A DNA stretch of 64,000 nucleotides. Origin: Lithospermum erythrorhizon (lineage: Eukaryota; Streptophyta; Magnoliopsida; Boraginales; Boraginaceae). Numbering within the stretch: the stretch's first letter is position 1; each line of letters opens with the position of its first letter. Shown one piece after another: positions 12,901 through 26,589 of the stretch. The position numbers and the translations under genes are program-made. Location: assembly GCA_019722365.1 (NCBI GenBank), contig JADFUC010002242.1, positions 62,001-126,000 on the forward strand, read 5' to 3'. The notes beneath the pieces are model-generated. The model ran no database searches, was not told the DNA's origin, and was given only the letters and a program-made list of their open reading frames with translations.

Positions 12901-15900
12901 CCTTTCATATATTAAATATTGCAGAATTTTCTTCATTATACCTTAAAATAAGCATTCACTTGTGGATATGAAGTCAAATTTGTATGTCAATCATAAAAAT
13001 TCCGGTGGTTGTATTTTTTCAACAGAAATAAAAGAAGTTCTATCTATTGTGCTACGTGACTTACGCTTCAGTTCAGCTGTTGTGCACCTGGTAAGTTCTA
13101 AACCTTAGGTCTAAGTAATTTCAGTTGACTAAACAACCTACACATCTTCATTAACTATCAGCTTTAAATTCTATCATATATATCCTGTTCATCAGATAGA
13201 AGAAGGGTACACAAGCCCATCTATTTGGTCATAGAGTCATATACTAATCGTTGATTTCTTGATCAGTTTGTATTTCATTACTGGTGATCTTTTTCTATCA
13301 TGAACTCTCTAATTTTCTGAGCATCTTCAGCAGTCACTTAGATTCATGACTGTATTTATGTTTTTCCTGTTTGTTTTCTCTAAGTGCATTCACCAAAGAA
13401 TTCTTCGGATACTTACTTTTTATTTAAATTGAGTAAATCAGGAAAGTCTTGCTGCTGTTTTTGGAAGTGGATTATCAACAGCTTGCGTTGTGAACGTGGG
13501 TGCTCAGGTGACATCTGTTGTTTGTGTAGAGGTATGTTTGTATCTGTTCTCGGCCTAATTTGGATAAAGATAGCAAGACATCAAGGTATCTGTCATACAT
13601 GAATCTTCTTATAAAAAGGTATCAAGAGCAGCCAACCCAGAAATAATTCCATTAAAACGCTTGAGGGAAAGCCCTTTCTAATCTTTATCGTTGTTCTGAA
13701 CTAAGATCCATCTTTACAACCTTGGTTGTCAAGTAGATTAGTATACATTCTCCTTAATACTCTTGTCGGTAAGAATCGACAGGGCACACAAAACCCGTCA
13801 ATGGAAGTATACCATTTTCTTTTGAAACAAAGTTAGTAGCCTAATTAATTATGATACCTGTTTGACGAGTTCCTTGTTGGAGACCAACCCTTTTATTTGA
13901 ATATATTTCGTAATGTGAATTCATGTTGTTTTAGTTCATGAGTTGATGAGTTTCTTAGTCTGGTACAGAGATTTACCTGAATCTCTATGAACTGGATCTT
14001 TGCCTCTGATAAATGTTTTGATCTTTTAACAGGATGGAGTTTCATTGCCTACAACACAAATCACCCTTCGATATGGTGGGGAGGTAATAACTATCAATTC
14101 ATATTTCAGTCAGATTTATTGCATTTTTTATGAATATATATACGAGTAACGATTGTAGTTGAGTTAGAAATTATTAAAGTTTAGTCTTCTGTGTGCTCTC
14201 TAGTTAATATATAAGTAGTCAAAATATATTATTGTATGAAAGGATGCTAAATAAGCATGTCTGAAGTTATTTTTTCCCATTAAATTAGTCAGTGTTTTGA
14301 ATCAATAATATTTTTAGTTCTCTGGTGGCACATCCACCATCCCATTACCTCTCTGATGTATAACTACATACATTTCCAAATTAATATGTTCTTTCAGGAC
14401 ATTTCTAGATGTCTTCTTTGGACACAGAGACATCATCAAACATGGCCTAATCGCGACTTAATCTCCGATAAAGCTGTTGATTCATTGATGTTGAAATAGG
14501 CTTTAAAGGAGTCAAATTGTTTTAAATCATGAGTACCTAAGGTTCATCACTTAGCCGTATGACTCTTGAAACTAGAAGGCATTTTTCTTCTTACCACACA
14601 ACCAATTGTCTGCAAGTTGTTTTATGCAAATAAATCAAGGTTAGGGAATTAGTGACACCATATTTTTGTCATGTTATAGTGAATAAAATTTACATCAACT
14701 TTACAGGAGGGGCATCTTGAAGCAGTTGCAATTGTTCATTCATATGAGGACGGAATGCCACCAGTATCACATAAAACACGCCTGACAGCTCTTAATGTAT
14801 GCTCTCTGTACATGTTTTTGCCAATTATCCAGTTATTCTAATCACGGTTTCCCTTTTCCTTTTCTTTTGATGTGTGCGGTGCTTGGTGGTGGTGGGGGTC
14901 ATGTGTGTTGGGGGGCGGTGGGAATTATTTCAGGAGAACTATGTTATTTCTTAAACAAAACAATTAGTCTTAAGCTTAGCTTTGGTAATACATTTTTTTC
15001 CTACAAATGAAAATGAATAAACCCCTCTTTCTTTGCTACTATCTTTCTAATTTATTTGCTTAGCTTGAAACCTAACATCATTTGCCTTCTTGGAAATATT
15101 CTCCAATGGGTTGTTTAATTCAAACTTTGGCACCGATGCTTCATCACCACTTTTCTGAATAATTTGTTTTGGTACTTTTCTAATTTTCCTTTCTGAACAC
15201 AAATGTCAGTAACAAATCACTGACCCCAGGTCCAAATGACAATGAAGATATGCTGGAGGATACATGGAACATGGACTTTGCTGGTGGTTCTGCTGCATTC
15301 CTGGTGAGAGCTTGCAATTTGCTTTTTCAAAAACAGAAAGAAGATATAATAGGTCTTGCAGAAGCCATTACTAAGAGCATCCTTTTAACTGGTACAGTTT
15401 ATTGTTTTAGGATCTGACTTGTAGAGATTACAGTTCAATGTAAACTATCCCAACCTTTTTCCTTCAATATACAGGGCGTATAGACCTAAAGCGAAAGTTG
15501 TTCTGCAGCATGCAACTGGTAATATTTATCTTCTGCTTATCATAGCTTAAGGATCTTAGTTGTGACTTTTTACCTTGGATAGAGTAACTTATATATTTCT
15601 TTAGATTGGCGGAGGGGGGCTGACTAGAGGTCTTGTTGCTGCTGTGGAAGAGAGGTCAGTAATCAATGCGTTCTCGACAATTATTATTAACAGATCATTT
15701 ATAATAAAGCGCCAATGCAACGGTATTTTCTCCATAATATTCACTCAACTTTGGCATATCTGGTATCTGTCCAATACATTTATAAGCAGGATTGTGGAAA
15801 TGTGATTAGCCTACTTTTTTCACTATCATATATACTCATTGCCAGTAATTTTGAAGTCTTGGAGTATTACCAATTTTTTTCTAAAGTGCTTATAGCCTGT

Positions 15901-16614
15901 CTCTAGCTGCTTTAAAACCTGGGAAGGCATATAAGTCTTATTATTTGTATTCTTTTGCAGAGGTTGTACTCATCTTTTAGCGCGGTAGACACTGTTGAGG
16001 TTAGAGTCCCTTTAAATGTTCAGGCTCATTCTAATAATGTGATCATTTCATTAGATTTACATTCATATACCATCAATTGGTTTTAGTAACTACCATTGCT
16101 ATTTTCACTCTGAAACAATGTAGCTCGGCACTCTTTTATGTCCTCCTTGTCATACATCTCATATGGTCACAGAACGTAAAAGTGGTTCTAGTTATTCATA
16201 TGGTGTCATTTGAGGACTTTAATTTTGCATGTGGTGGGCAATAATTTGCCACCAATAAGGTCTGAAGATTCTTGTCGGTTGGAGATCTTCCGAGACTATA
16301 TTTTCACTGTTTGTGATAACATTGCATATGAGATTGTAGGTTTTACCGTCAAGGACAAATCCAACCTTTACGTCATGGAAAGGTGGTGCGGTGAGTAGCT
16401 ACTGAAATATTATTTACGTCATGTGAGAGCATGCAGTCAAGAACTCTAACTCTCCGTACTTTGAAGATATTTGTATTTTGACTTAGTCAAAGCATGGATC
16501 CATCGCGAGGACTGGATCCGTAGTGGTATACACATTGGAAGTGGCAGAAAGTACAGGGATTCTTATTACCTTCAAGCGCAGACAATGCTATATGAATTCT
16601 TAGAGGCGAAGTAG
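9952..16614 (+). CDS. ARP9: Actin-related protein 9 (ARP9) gene, about 19 exons, 3' half damaged
   Basis: Plant-specific nuclear actin-related protein; actin fold, role poorly defined. Exons with GT/AG borders: 9952-9954 (ATG alone), 10057-10129, 10256-10365, 10724-10783, 11200-11265, 11503-11581, 12012-12220, 12667-12787, 13026-13090, 13442-13531, 14033-14083, from 14398, 14707-14796, about 15231-15391, 15475-15518, 15605-15654, 15963-15999, 16340-16390, about 16467-16614 (TAG). Recognisable blocks are MDYLKTVVPSHLLAERGSN, GNIRIGLAQHDVPFN, HVERERAYDI, CGEEALTISPTEPYCLRRP, VVPETFDN, SGLSTACVVNVGAQ, HSYEDGMPPVSHKT, MLEDTWNMDF, GLAEAIT, IDLKRKLF and GSGRKYRDSYYLQAQ. Exons 1-11 keep phase throughout. 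Defects: exon 12 has an in-frame TAG (14497-14499) and no GT donor where one is expected (ATGAGTACC near 14530). The block normally holding VPPMGLFYP..PPPPRSW before MLEDTW is missing. Exon 14 is reshuffled by small indels and the last exon begins out of frame. Either a young pseudogene or uncorrected base-level indels. Confidence 0.9.
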
Positions 16615-16998
16615 TGAAATCAGGTGTAAGTTTTGGACAATTAACAAAGGCGAAGAATTTGTGCAGTGTCGACCGGTCAGATAGGTGTGTAGTATTTAGC
16701 CTGGAGTCATTGATTTGTAAGCTTATTTTGGAACTACTAATGGATTGTGGACATTTGGTAATTAATCATGAGCCTAACCAATGGTTTGGAACTTTGAATC
16801 AAATGGTTAGATTAGATACGCCTAAATTTAAAATCCGATTGTAAGGGAGCTTCGTTTCTTACAAACAGTAAGAATCATTTCAAATTTTCCTCTTGTAATC
16901 GTCCTACCAATTTATCTTCTCATATACGTAGTATTAGTCAAAATAGGAACATGAAACGAATTTTTTAAAAGGAAAGACTACCTGAGATGGAAGGGATC

Positions 16999-17004
16999 AA
17001 TAAA
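16999..17004 (+). promoter_or_regulatory. Candidate poly(A) signal for ARP9
   Basis: AATAAA about 385 bases after the ARP9 stop, in an AT-rich context. It is the first perfect hexamer I noticed downstream. A 76-codon ORF between the stop and this site is 3' untranslated sequence. Confidence 0.4.
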
Positions 17005-17009
17005 TAATA

Positions 17010-20000
17010 TTACAAGCACATTAGAGTTATAATGGTCCTGTGTTTAATTTGTCATACGGGCTTGATTTGATATTGAGCTGACAAAAACTTTTCTCGGCTG
17101 CTCGGTATAGTATCGAGTCAATTGAGTACTCAAACTGGCTTAAAATTAGGGTAAATATAATTATATATACTATTTCTGGCCCGTATTAGAATATCATATA
17201 TTCAATTTTTTTCTGACACCTAAACTAATAGTATAAATAAATCAGTGGTTGATAGAAAATAAACTGAAAAAAGCTAGATATTATCAGTCCGGGCCTCGGA
17301 TATATCCTATTATATTTTAAAGCCAAAATCAAAACGGAATGGATGGATTTTAGTTTGAGCGGGCCCGATTTAGGCATTATCAGGTGTTCAGTAAAGTTTG
17401 TCTTGAATTATATTGAAGAAAAACTCACACTTTAGTAGATAAAATGGATAGCCTGAACTTTGCTTTTTCTAGTCATATCACTATGCCTATGTAAAATTGA
17501 GAAAAACAAAGAACTATGGGTCACATTGAATCGATTTCGAGGAACAAGAAGCATCATGATATATTCTTGCCAATGGACCTACATCATCACTTAGTTTAGA
17601 TTGAGGTATTTTTTAGTGTTTCTCTTGCTTTTATTCGTCATTCAATTTATATCGATTATCAATAGTCCAATTATATTTATATATATGCATAATCATATAG
17701 ATGTTTCATGCCAGAAGCACCAAGTAGGTCAAATTTAGGGGGTATCAAACTTAGTTTTGGGTATGAGAAAGAGAATTCAATTCAAACAACTTCGCAAGTG
17801 TTAGATTTAGCATTATTGAGACGAGATTGAAGGAATATTTAATTTACATGAATTTATTTTTCAAATATTCGATATATTTTACAAGTAATTCAACACATTC
17901 CCAAACCCAGAAAAACTTACACTCTTTGAATTTTTTTCCTAATTAATATTTTATTTTTTCGATGGATACTTTAATGTCAACTCTTTAAACATAATATAAA
18001 ATAAAATACTTATATTCATATATAGATATTATAATGGAACCGACGTCCATGCAGTAGACATAATATTGATGAAGCACTATCCTCCAATCAGTCTTATTTA
18101 TGAATCATCAATATTATATCAAATCATTTTCAGTTTAATTGCATGATTAAAAGCATAATTTAAATTTTTTAATCCCAATATATAAAATCTCATATCCGCA
18201 TGGGAAGTAACAACAACATCAATAACAAAAATAATAATTATACTCAAATCATATATAACTAATACACATTATAATCATAATAATAATAGTTCTTATTAAT
18301 AAATAATACATTTATTTAAATTAACACCTACTATTATAATAATAATAACAACAATTTAATATTAAAATATATTATTCTCTTATCCCACAATGTCCATTTT
18401 AGACTTTTTTTTCATCTTCTTTTACAATTGAATTTCTTTTGACGGTAGATATTTTTGTTTGTATTTTATGGTTATTTAAGAAAATATATCAAGAAAAATA
18501 AAATAAATTCTTTCCATTGATATATTTTCACCTATTAAAACAAATATTTACTGAAAAGTTCAACTATGAAAAGTTAAAATAAAGGCAATCTTAAGTATTG
18601 AGTGAGTATTATTTAAATTACACAAATTATTAAAGACAAAATGACAAATGACAGAAAACCATATATCAATAAACGAAAGAAGAATTAATAATATATATGA
18701 GGCATATTCAGAATCAACTACAAAAGTTATGTACGCAAATTGAATTAAAAATAATTATGTTATTCAATGCATACTCTTGCATTATTAAACATACACCTAG
18801 ATAAAATAAACAAAAGAATGTGCCAAATGTATATGACATGCATCCTCAACCACACTTCAACTCCATAATCTTATTTAATACTTAATACAACCTAAGTTTT
18901 TTTATTTGACGTTTTCGAATATCGATGTGAAACTTTGACCATTAATTACTAATTACTTATTATTTTAATAAATATAAAAGTAATATCATTAGATTTTTCA
19001 AAAATATTTACAATATTATTTTTTTTATAATTTTTAAACATATGTTAATAAACGATACCAAAAGCTCCATTTTGAAGAAATATTTAAATAAAAAAAAATA
19101 TAATAAGCTAGTTAATTCTAATTTAGTATAACTTTTGATCAAGATCAAAGGTATGTAACGTATGAATTGAATGATTGGTTAATGTCTAGTCTACCTTACA
19201 CGTACTTACTCATATAAAACTGCAGTGAGGGATCTAAGATTTTTGTTCTAGTAACGTAAAGGTACAACTCCAATATTTCATATAACTTACATTTGAAATG
19301 ACTAAAAACTAGCATTTTTTAATTCTTTTATTACTTGTTGCCCCCTGTCAGTTCCCCTATCCTAGGATCCACTAGCCACAAAATCAATCATCCAAAATTT
19401 GATTGTTTGTCTGCTTGGATCATGATCACTTAGATTATACTAAACCACATCTTGTTAAAAGAATATATAGGATTTCTCTTAACTAAGGATTGTTTAACCT
19501 TCATGAGGGAACACACTAAGAATTTTCTTGTTAATACTTAGTGAAAAGTCATTTGCCCTATCTCGTTATCCCCTAATAACTTCATTAACAATTTCCCTAT
19601 CCTGCTATCATCCCTTATCTCATTTTTCGCATACCAACCTGATAAAAATCCTCAAATTGTTAAGAGACGCACCTTAGCCTCTTCAGTTTTGAAACTGACA
19701 GTTTCGCTTTTAAAGCAGGCCTCAAGCCTCCCGACCACCACATCCCTGCATCTCTATCTCCTCTACATATACTACATGAGCAGCTTAAGAGCATGGATAC
19801 GTAAGGCTTTTACCTTAACAATTGGCTCAAACAGAAGACAAGGTTAGTTATTACACTGTCAAACGCAACCACAAACAAAGTTCAAACAACGAAAGAGAAA
19901 GTAAGTAGCTACTCACTTCCAATAATTAAGTGCTTCAAAAACGACTTCTAGTTTTTTCTTCTTACAATTAATGTTAGAGAGAAACATCAAGCTAAGATGG

Positions 20001-23000
20001 TTTCCTAGCTACTTATACCATTATTATTCTGCATTGTTACTAAGAAAAATTAGTGCTGGCTGATGCTCATAATAACTACTCTATATTTACCATAAAAATG
20101 AAAAATACTACAGTAAAAGAATATTCAGAAGGTCTGATCTAGATCTATTAGTGATAAGGAGGAGATGATCCGGATCCCGGCATCGTGTGTTGCTAGTTAT
20201 GGCATAATGATAATGTGATGTGGAAATGCTCCAGGGAAAGCCTATCTATATTTCTAGCTCCTCTTGTTCTGTTATTTGCCACTGTTTTAGTTACATATAT
20301 ACACGTAGAAGACTAGCTATACCATATGCCATTGTACTAAAATGAAATGAACTAATGCAACTTAACTCTGCATTTTGTCCTCCCTTATTTGCCTATAATG
20401 CATGCATTACTATTATATATTTGACTGTACCAGTTATTTAAAAATTGAAACAATTTCCATCCAGTCTTCCCCAAATTGAATCCTTTTCATTTTATTATAT
20501 CATTTAAGCAATGAGATCAAGAAATAGACTTTATTACCAATGTTTTTGATTTATTTAATCGGAAGTCATTTTGATTTAAAACATGAAACAATTCAATTAT
20601 AAGTAATATGGATTTATTACAGGAAATTAATTTATAAAAATAAATAAAATGAGAAACAAATAAGACATCATGAGACATAGGAGCACTAAATATTGATTGA
20701 ATATATAGTAAACTGAAAAAGTTCAAATTCTCAACAATTAAAGATAGAACTTAGGAATCACGAAAAGTAAATACATTTCATTTGATTTAATCTATTGTGC
20801 ATTAACATAGACTTCGGACTCACTTGCTTGTCTGTACATACACTAGGTTTAACTATATCATTCTCCATTTTCCAAAGTATTGCAAATGGAAAAATATAAC
20901 TAAACCATTTATTTCATCGTTGACGTATTCAACCAACTTCACTACCATCCTCAACTGGTTCCTTCTACACCAAAATCTAGGCTTGCTAAGACCCCAAGAT
21001 GATCTTCAAATAACCTGCTAATTTTGATTTAAAGGCACAATTTGATAATCCAGACTATCCATGTTGGCAATAGTATGGAGTTGGAGGAAGTAACCCTGAA
21101 CCTCCAGTGGTGCCAATTCAGCCGTTGAAATGTTTTATTCCTGGAGATGAGATGAGGGATGAGGAAGAGGGCCTTGAACTCTCTTATTAGCTTTGGCTTT
21201 TATTCTTCCATGTATATTCAAGTGTGGCCTCCTAGTGCTCTGAGCATTAGTAAACCCCCTCTTGCAAAAATTAACTGTCCCATTCCTTCCCATTTCTTTA
21301 AGATCCCCGGAATTATAGATTTTTCTGATTCCATATCTATAATTTTTTCGTGATTAGGTCAATGAATTTGAAATTTTGTTGAAACAAGTAGGCAATAATA
21401 TGGATATTTCGGTGAAGAATTAGGGTTGATAGAACGTGAAAAAATTAAAAGAAAGAATGAAAGCACAGCCTTGAGGACTATTTGTTGTTGTAAGATATTT
21501 TTTGGTCAGTATATGTTTTCTCTTGTATGTATCTGAAATAATGTCCTATCATGATACACACGAGTAAGGACTTGGTCTCTTATGTGAGTAGCATAGAAAG
21601 CTAAGCTTGTAAAATATATTGTTTTGTATTAGTGCATTGTACTCATCATTTGTCATTTGTCATGTAAAAATGGATTGAAAATAATAAACAAGGGGGTATT
21701 TATATCAATTATTTATGTTTTTAACAATCAGATTGAGAAACATACATGATACATCCCTAAAAATATATATCGTTGTTGTGAGATTGAATTAGAACTATTT
21801 TATTAATTTGCAAGTCCTTTCTTTTTCAATAAATATTCTTGTAATGCTTAATTATATTTTTTAAATGTTTTCCCTATTTTCATAACAATACATACAATAT
21901 AATTAAAGTTATAATATCAAACACACATATATTTATATCGAACACACACACACACATATACATATATATATATGTTGCTATATATTGATGAATCTCTTTT
22001 AAGTAATCATATCTCAAAATTGAAACTGCTTTTAACTAATAAAAAAATATATATCTTATTCATCCAAAAAAAAATACAGTTTGATTTTCGTCAATAATCA
22101 AAATTAATATAAAAAATTTCAGAATTGACATATAACTAGAAAATAAAACTTAACTAATAGTCTCTATACCTTAGTTTATTATTTGGTCCATGCATGTATA
22201 GAAGTCATGATTTTATAATCGTGGTATTGGTGGGTATTGAAGAAGAAATAAAGATTTTTTATTCCATCTTGATGATGGAAATATATATTAATTTTTAAGA
22301 CATGAATAAATTATAAAGTATATAAGGCTACAAAGTGTATGATAATATATTTTATATATTTTTACTTTAAAAATAGACTTGATTAACCTCCCAGATTTCA
22401 TTTGAACTAGCCCAGAGCAGCTTTTTAAACTAATTTACTTCATATGTTAAATAAGGAGAAAAAGTAGCAAACTGATCAAATATCAAAATTCTCATTGCAT
22501 TGGTAATAGCAAAATCTTTTCCATCAATGTCCGCCAATCTCAATTTTGCACCCTCCTCAAAATTATACTTTAACACAAACACAATTTATCTCTCAATCAA
22601 TAAAAAGTCTTAATTATTCTTGCAAGGAAATAAGATCATTCGTAAGAAAATTCAATGTCGAGTGTATCCATTGTTGATGCAAGAAAACTTGAGATTGTAA
22701 ACATAAAATTTGGATTTTGAGCTTAAAATTAGTTAGTTTTAAAATAAAAAAGAGTTATAGTAATTTCAGAAATTTTATAGTGGAAACCGTGCAATTGATT
22801 TAACTCTATAAGTTCCTCATTTTTTTATATATGCTTGATTTAAGTCTTACATGTATGGTTCCTATTAATTTAGTTTTTTAAGAGTATAATATATCTACAT
22901 TAAAGATAATTACTTATATCCATATAATGATACTCACACACCAATATTCATATTTAAAGATTCCCAAGATACAAGATACCTGTCAAACGCTAAACTCATA

Positions 23001-24880
23001 CAATAATACGAGAATTACAAAGAAAGATATAATATATAGTTTTTCATATTTCTTGTAGTTCGAATTCTAAAAACTTAAAAAATAACTAAACAGTTCTTAT
23101 GTTAATTTAAATCAGGAATACATCATTAATATTTTAATAGAACAATCTTTTAATAGCACCCTAATTTTAACGCAGAATGAGCCTTAACAGCCTGAATTAT
23201 TAACTTAGAAGTGATGGAGACATGGAGGTAAAGAACATTCATTTATGAAGTCTAGGCACAACATGCAGAGCATGCCCATGTTAATCAAAGAATTAAGAAA
23301 ATCATAGAAGTATCATAATTAGATAGACTGAAGACTAGAAAAATGATTGAGCAAAAAATCCAATTTAATAAGGTTCTATAGGACTAGTAGAGCTCTACAA
23401 CTGGTGCCAATGCTCAGTCCGTGGAAGTCTAAACCTAGCAGATTTTGCTTAAAGAGCTGTAGTAAAATATATTTATTTTAAATAATATAATGTATTTATA
23501 TTGATTTTCCATTCATTTATCTTTTATATAGACATCTAACTCTTTTGAATGGTATTGTTGGATAAAGTTTTAATGACAGAATTCTTTCTAAAAAATATGG
23601 TAGACGTCGAAAGGTTAGCCGCTTAGGTAGGTTCAAAACTTCAAATTGATAAAAGAACATGAGCCAAATAATAAATAGAAGAGTGTGTAGGAAAATGGTG
23701 CCTGCATATTGGAAATATTTTGTTTATTTCTCATCAAAATTCAACTGGCGCTTATGCCCTCATAATATTCAAATGCTTGCAATGGTGAACGTAGAAGTAG
23801 TCCATAAAATGATGAAGACCAAATGAAAACATTAATTTACCTAATTACTTGGAACTATTTCTACAATATTTTTATTAATACTATTGTCCAATTTGAAAAT
23901 AAAAACTGGTTTCTTTCATTCCACTTGATCGGCCGGTATATATCAAAGTAATTAATGGCGTTTATAAGTAAAACATTTTTAAATAAAAAAAAAGTTGCAA
24001 TGGGGAAAGGTCTTTCACTTTAGTATGTGGTAGCTAGCTACTACAGCCTAACCAACTTTGTTAACATGTTCCAATGAATTATTCATAAAAATTACTCAAT
24101 AGAATGATCAGATGTAACACATTTGGGCGAAAAGGAAGCAACATCACATACATATAAACATATACATGTCCTGTTTCTTGTTTCTCATATTAATTGTCCT
24201 ATTTCTTTTTGGACCAAAGATCCTAGACGGCCGATAAGGTTACGCGTATTCAGTGATGCTATGAATTTGACCATATCTTATAATCAACTGAGATTCAGCA
24301 TAATTCATCACTAGACGGCAATCTTTTCATTTGTTTTTCTGATCTCACTAGATTTTGAAATCTCTCTTTAAAACAAATTATTTACGTTTGTAGTTAGGTA
24401 TTAGTCATTCTTTTATCATTTGTGTAAACTAATTATCTGCCTAAACAACTTTGTAATTGTTCATTAGCGATAATAACATAAGTGGTTTAACTATTGGTTC
24501 CCCACTCGATATATAATATGACCAGTTAAAGATTATATACATTGCAGAAAGAAACAAAATGAAATTTCCACTGCCGCCTGTATGTGATAGTGATTAGTAG
24601 TGAACCGAATTTTATAGTCTGGCTGAGATGATAATAACTACTAAATTTATTTTTATTTTTAATGAATTTTATTAATAATAAGATGATGTAGACTGAAGAA
24701 GAAGATGAATTTGTTGTGGCATGTGCAAATTCATTGCCTCCAAAGAGCAAATCAACTATCCTTAAAAAACACTATGTCAAATTATGAAGAAATGGACGTT
24801 TCTTCAATAGTTTAAATACATTTAAAAAAAAAATCGTTGATCGAATATATTCATAAAATTATGTACTGTATAAAATTCTA
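17010..24880. other. AT-rich intergenic DNA, no gene supported
   Basis: Nearly 8 kb without a protein motif I recognise on either strand. 17040-17400 contains scattered GGGCCCG/GGCCCG words that may be a small decayed element. 18200-18370 is rich in AAT repeats. 20140-20300 and 21060-21340 are more GC-balanced than their surroundings. In the latter an open stretch of 38 codons runs on the plus strand (21076-21189) and a 38-codon ORF starting MESEKSIIPG runs on the minus strand near 21220-21335; neither has a family I can name. No microRNA hairpin was recognised by its mature sequence. Confidence 0.5.
21940..21975. repeat. Compound microsatellite (CA)n(TA)n
   Basis: CACACACACACA followed by TATACATATATATATAT. 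Simple dinucleotide repeat in AT-rich intergenic DNA. Confidence 0.85.
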
Positions 24881-25059
24881 GGGTGCAATGTACACGTGTC
24901 TAACGAACCGGGCCGACACTTAACACGCTTGACGGCCCAAGCGTCCCTTAATCCAACCCAAGACGACCTACCCGTTGAAGTACTCCATCGGACCAATTTT
25001 ATTCTGCCCGGTACTAGATCGGGCCTATAGCGACCATTAGATGAATAAGATCACTGCTT

Positions 25060-26560
25060 TACCAAGATTATTTAGATGAATTCTAACGTTAGAATTTTAA
25101 ATCCGCCAGCACCGCTTACTAATAATGAAAATGAAAATCGATGATGAATTGAACAAACAATATTTCAAATAAGTGCATTTTCAAGCATTTAGTCAGACCT
25201 TTCTCTCACAACAATTAACACCGCATTAAACCAGACAAATCCAAAAACGATACAACGACACGCTCAATTGCTCATTGCATCCTGTGCTACAAAGTCACCA
25301 CATTCTATGCTGCGACGCTCCACAAATTCAAGCCAATAATACTGGGTGAAATAAACATGACGCTGCTTCGGCCACCATCCTCGAACCTTCCATTTTAATT
25401 TTGACATCACGAAGCTCACATCCATAGATAGCTTACACTCACCGCTACAAAGTCATTATCACCGAGCAGCGCGGAGGTCAGTTTTACGGATTAAAACAAC
25501 AATTATAAAAAATCAAAACTAGATTTTGCATATAAGAGAAACAATAATATGCCAAGTCGCTGCATCTTTCTTCAGAATTTACAACGAATATATTGAGACA
25601 CTTTTGAACAATCAACGAGATCGTCTCTAAGAATACCCACACCAACGCATTTAAACGAACTCCGTGAGCTTTACTGTAGTAATTTTGGGGGCTATTAAAC
25701 TAGCTGAAGTAAAGTGGTAACTTAATGTACCCTTGACGAATATTTTAAACCAATACTATTTAACGATTTACATATGATTAAATCTCGCACGCAATTTTCA
25801 ACAAATATGGTAAGATCGGGTGTCACCAAACTCTTGTACCGCATTCTCTTGGATGGCATTTAAAAGGATTTACCCCAACAGACTGAAGGGCTAACAACTA
25901 CCTACTGGCTTTCCCAAGAGATTTCAAATGAATTCATAGACTTAATGAAATAATTTACCTTGTGATTAGTAAACCATACTCTGTAGCAGCAAAACTCAAG
26001 TCTTTTATAATCCTCCCGATACCTTTAAGACGCTTAATAATGTCAAAGCACATTACTTTTATAAGGGGTGAAACCAGGCCACGCAGATCGAAGAATCGCC
26101 ATTTAACATAAGTTCTACGAGAAACTCTTAGGACACATATATACACCTTCTAACTTCTCACATGGTCACAATGTCCAAGATCACGATTGAAAACCATTTC
26201 ACATCAGATACCTACGTGATCACCTGAGTAAAAGTTCCTCCATTCCGATCCAAGAAGTCCACATCGATACTAATCTAGATTTTATCTTAAGAGGGAAGCC
26301 ACCTGGCTGTGGGACCACAATATCATCGCTTTCAGGGCTCGATAGACAGTTTCTTGTTTGAGTCTCTCAACTCCAAAGACCTTTTAGAAAAATTTATATC
26401 AGAATGGAATAAATTTCATACTATGTGAATGATACATAAGGCTACACATTATATATACATAAATCATAGTTTAAAAACAAATGATATATATTATTGAATT
26501 TGAAAGCTAGTACCAATCATTGTCTTACAATCGCTATTTACATATATAATCTTAAAAACT
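25060..26560 (-). repeat. Probable 3' LTR of the decayed copia element (tentative)
   Basis: Non-coding stretch directly downstream, on the minus strand, of copia RNase H, beginning after a GTGGGAG purine tract (complement of CTCCCAC at 26563-26569) that could be the polypurine tract. A block near 25605-25650 (GAACAATCAACGA then TCGTCTCTAAGAATACCCACA) matches 28983-29020 beyond the other side of pol, as expected for an LTR pair. Overall similarity is weak, ends were not resolved, and the GC-richer sequence at 24890-25040 may belong to it or to another element. Confidence 0.4.
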
Positions 26561-26589
26561 AGCTCCCACTAAAATTCAAGACCACCTCA

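Noticed and set aside
16614..16844. 76-codon ORF directly after the ARP9 stop
   Set aside because: Lies in the 3' untranslated region, before the candidate poly(A) signal; no conserved content.
21060..21340. Small gene in the intergenic GC-balanced patch
   Set aside because: Plus- and minus-strand frames of about 38 codons compete, with no family, start context or splice evidence to choose between them.
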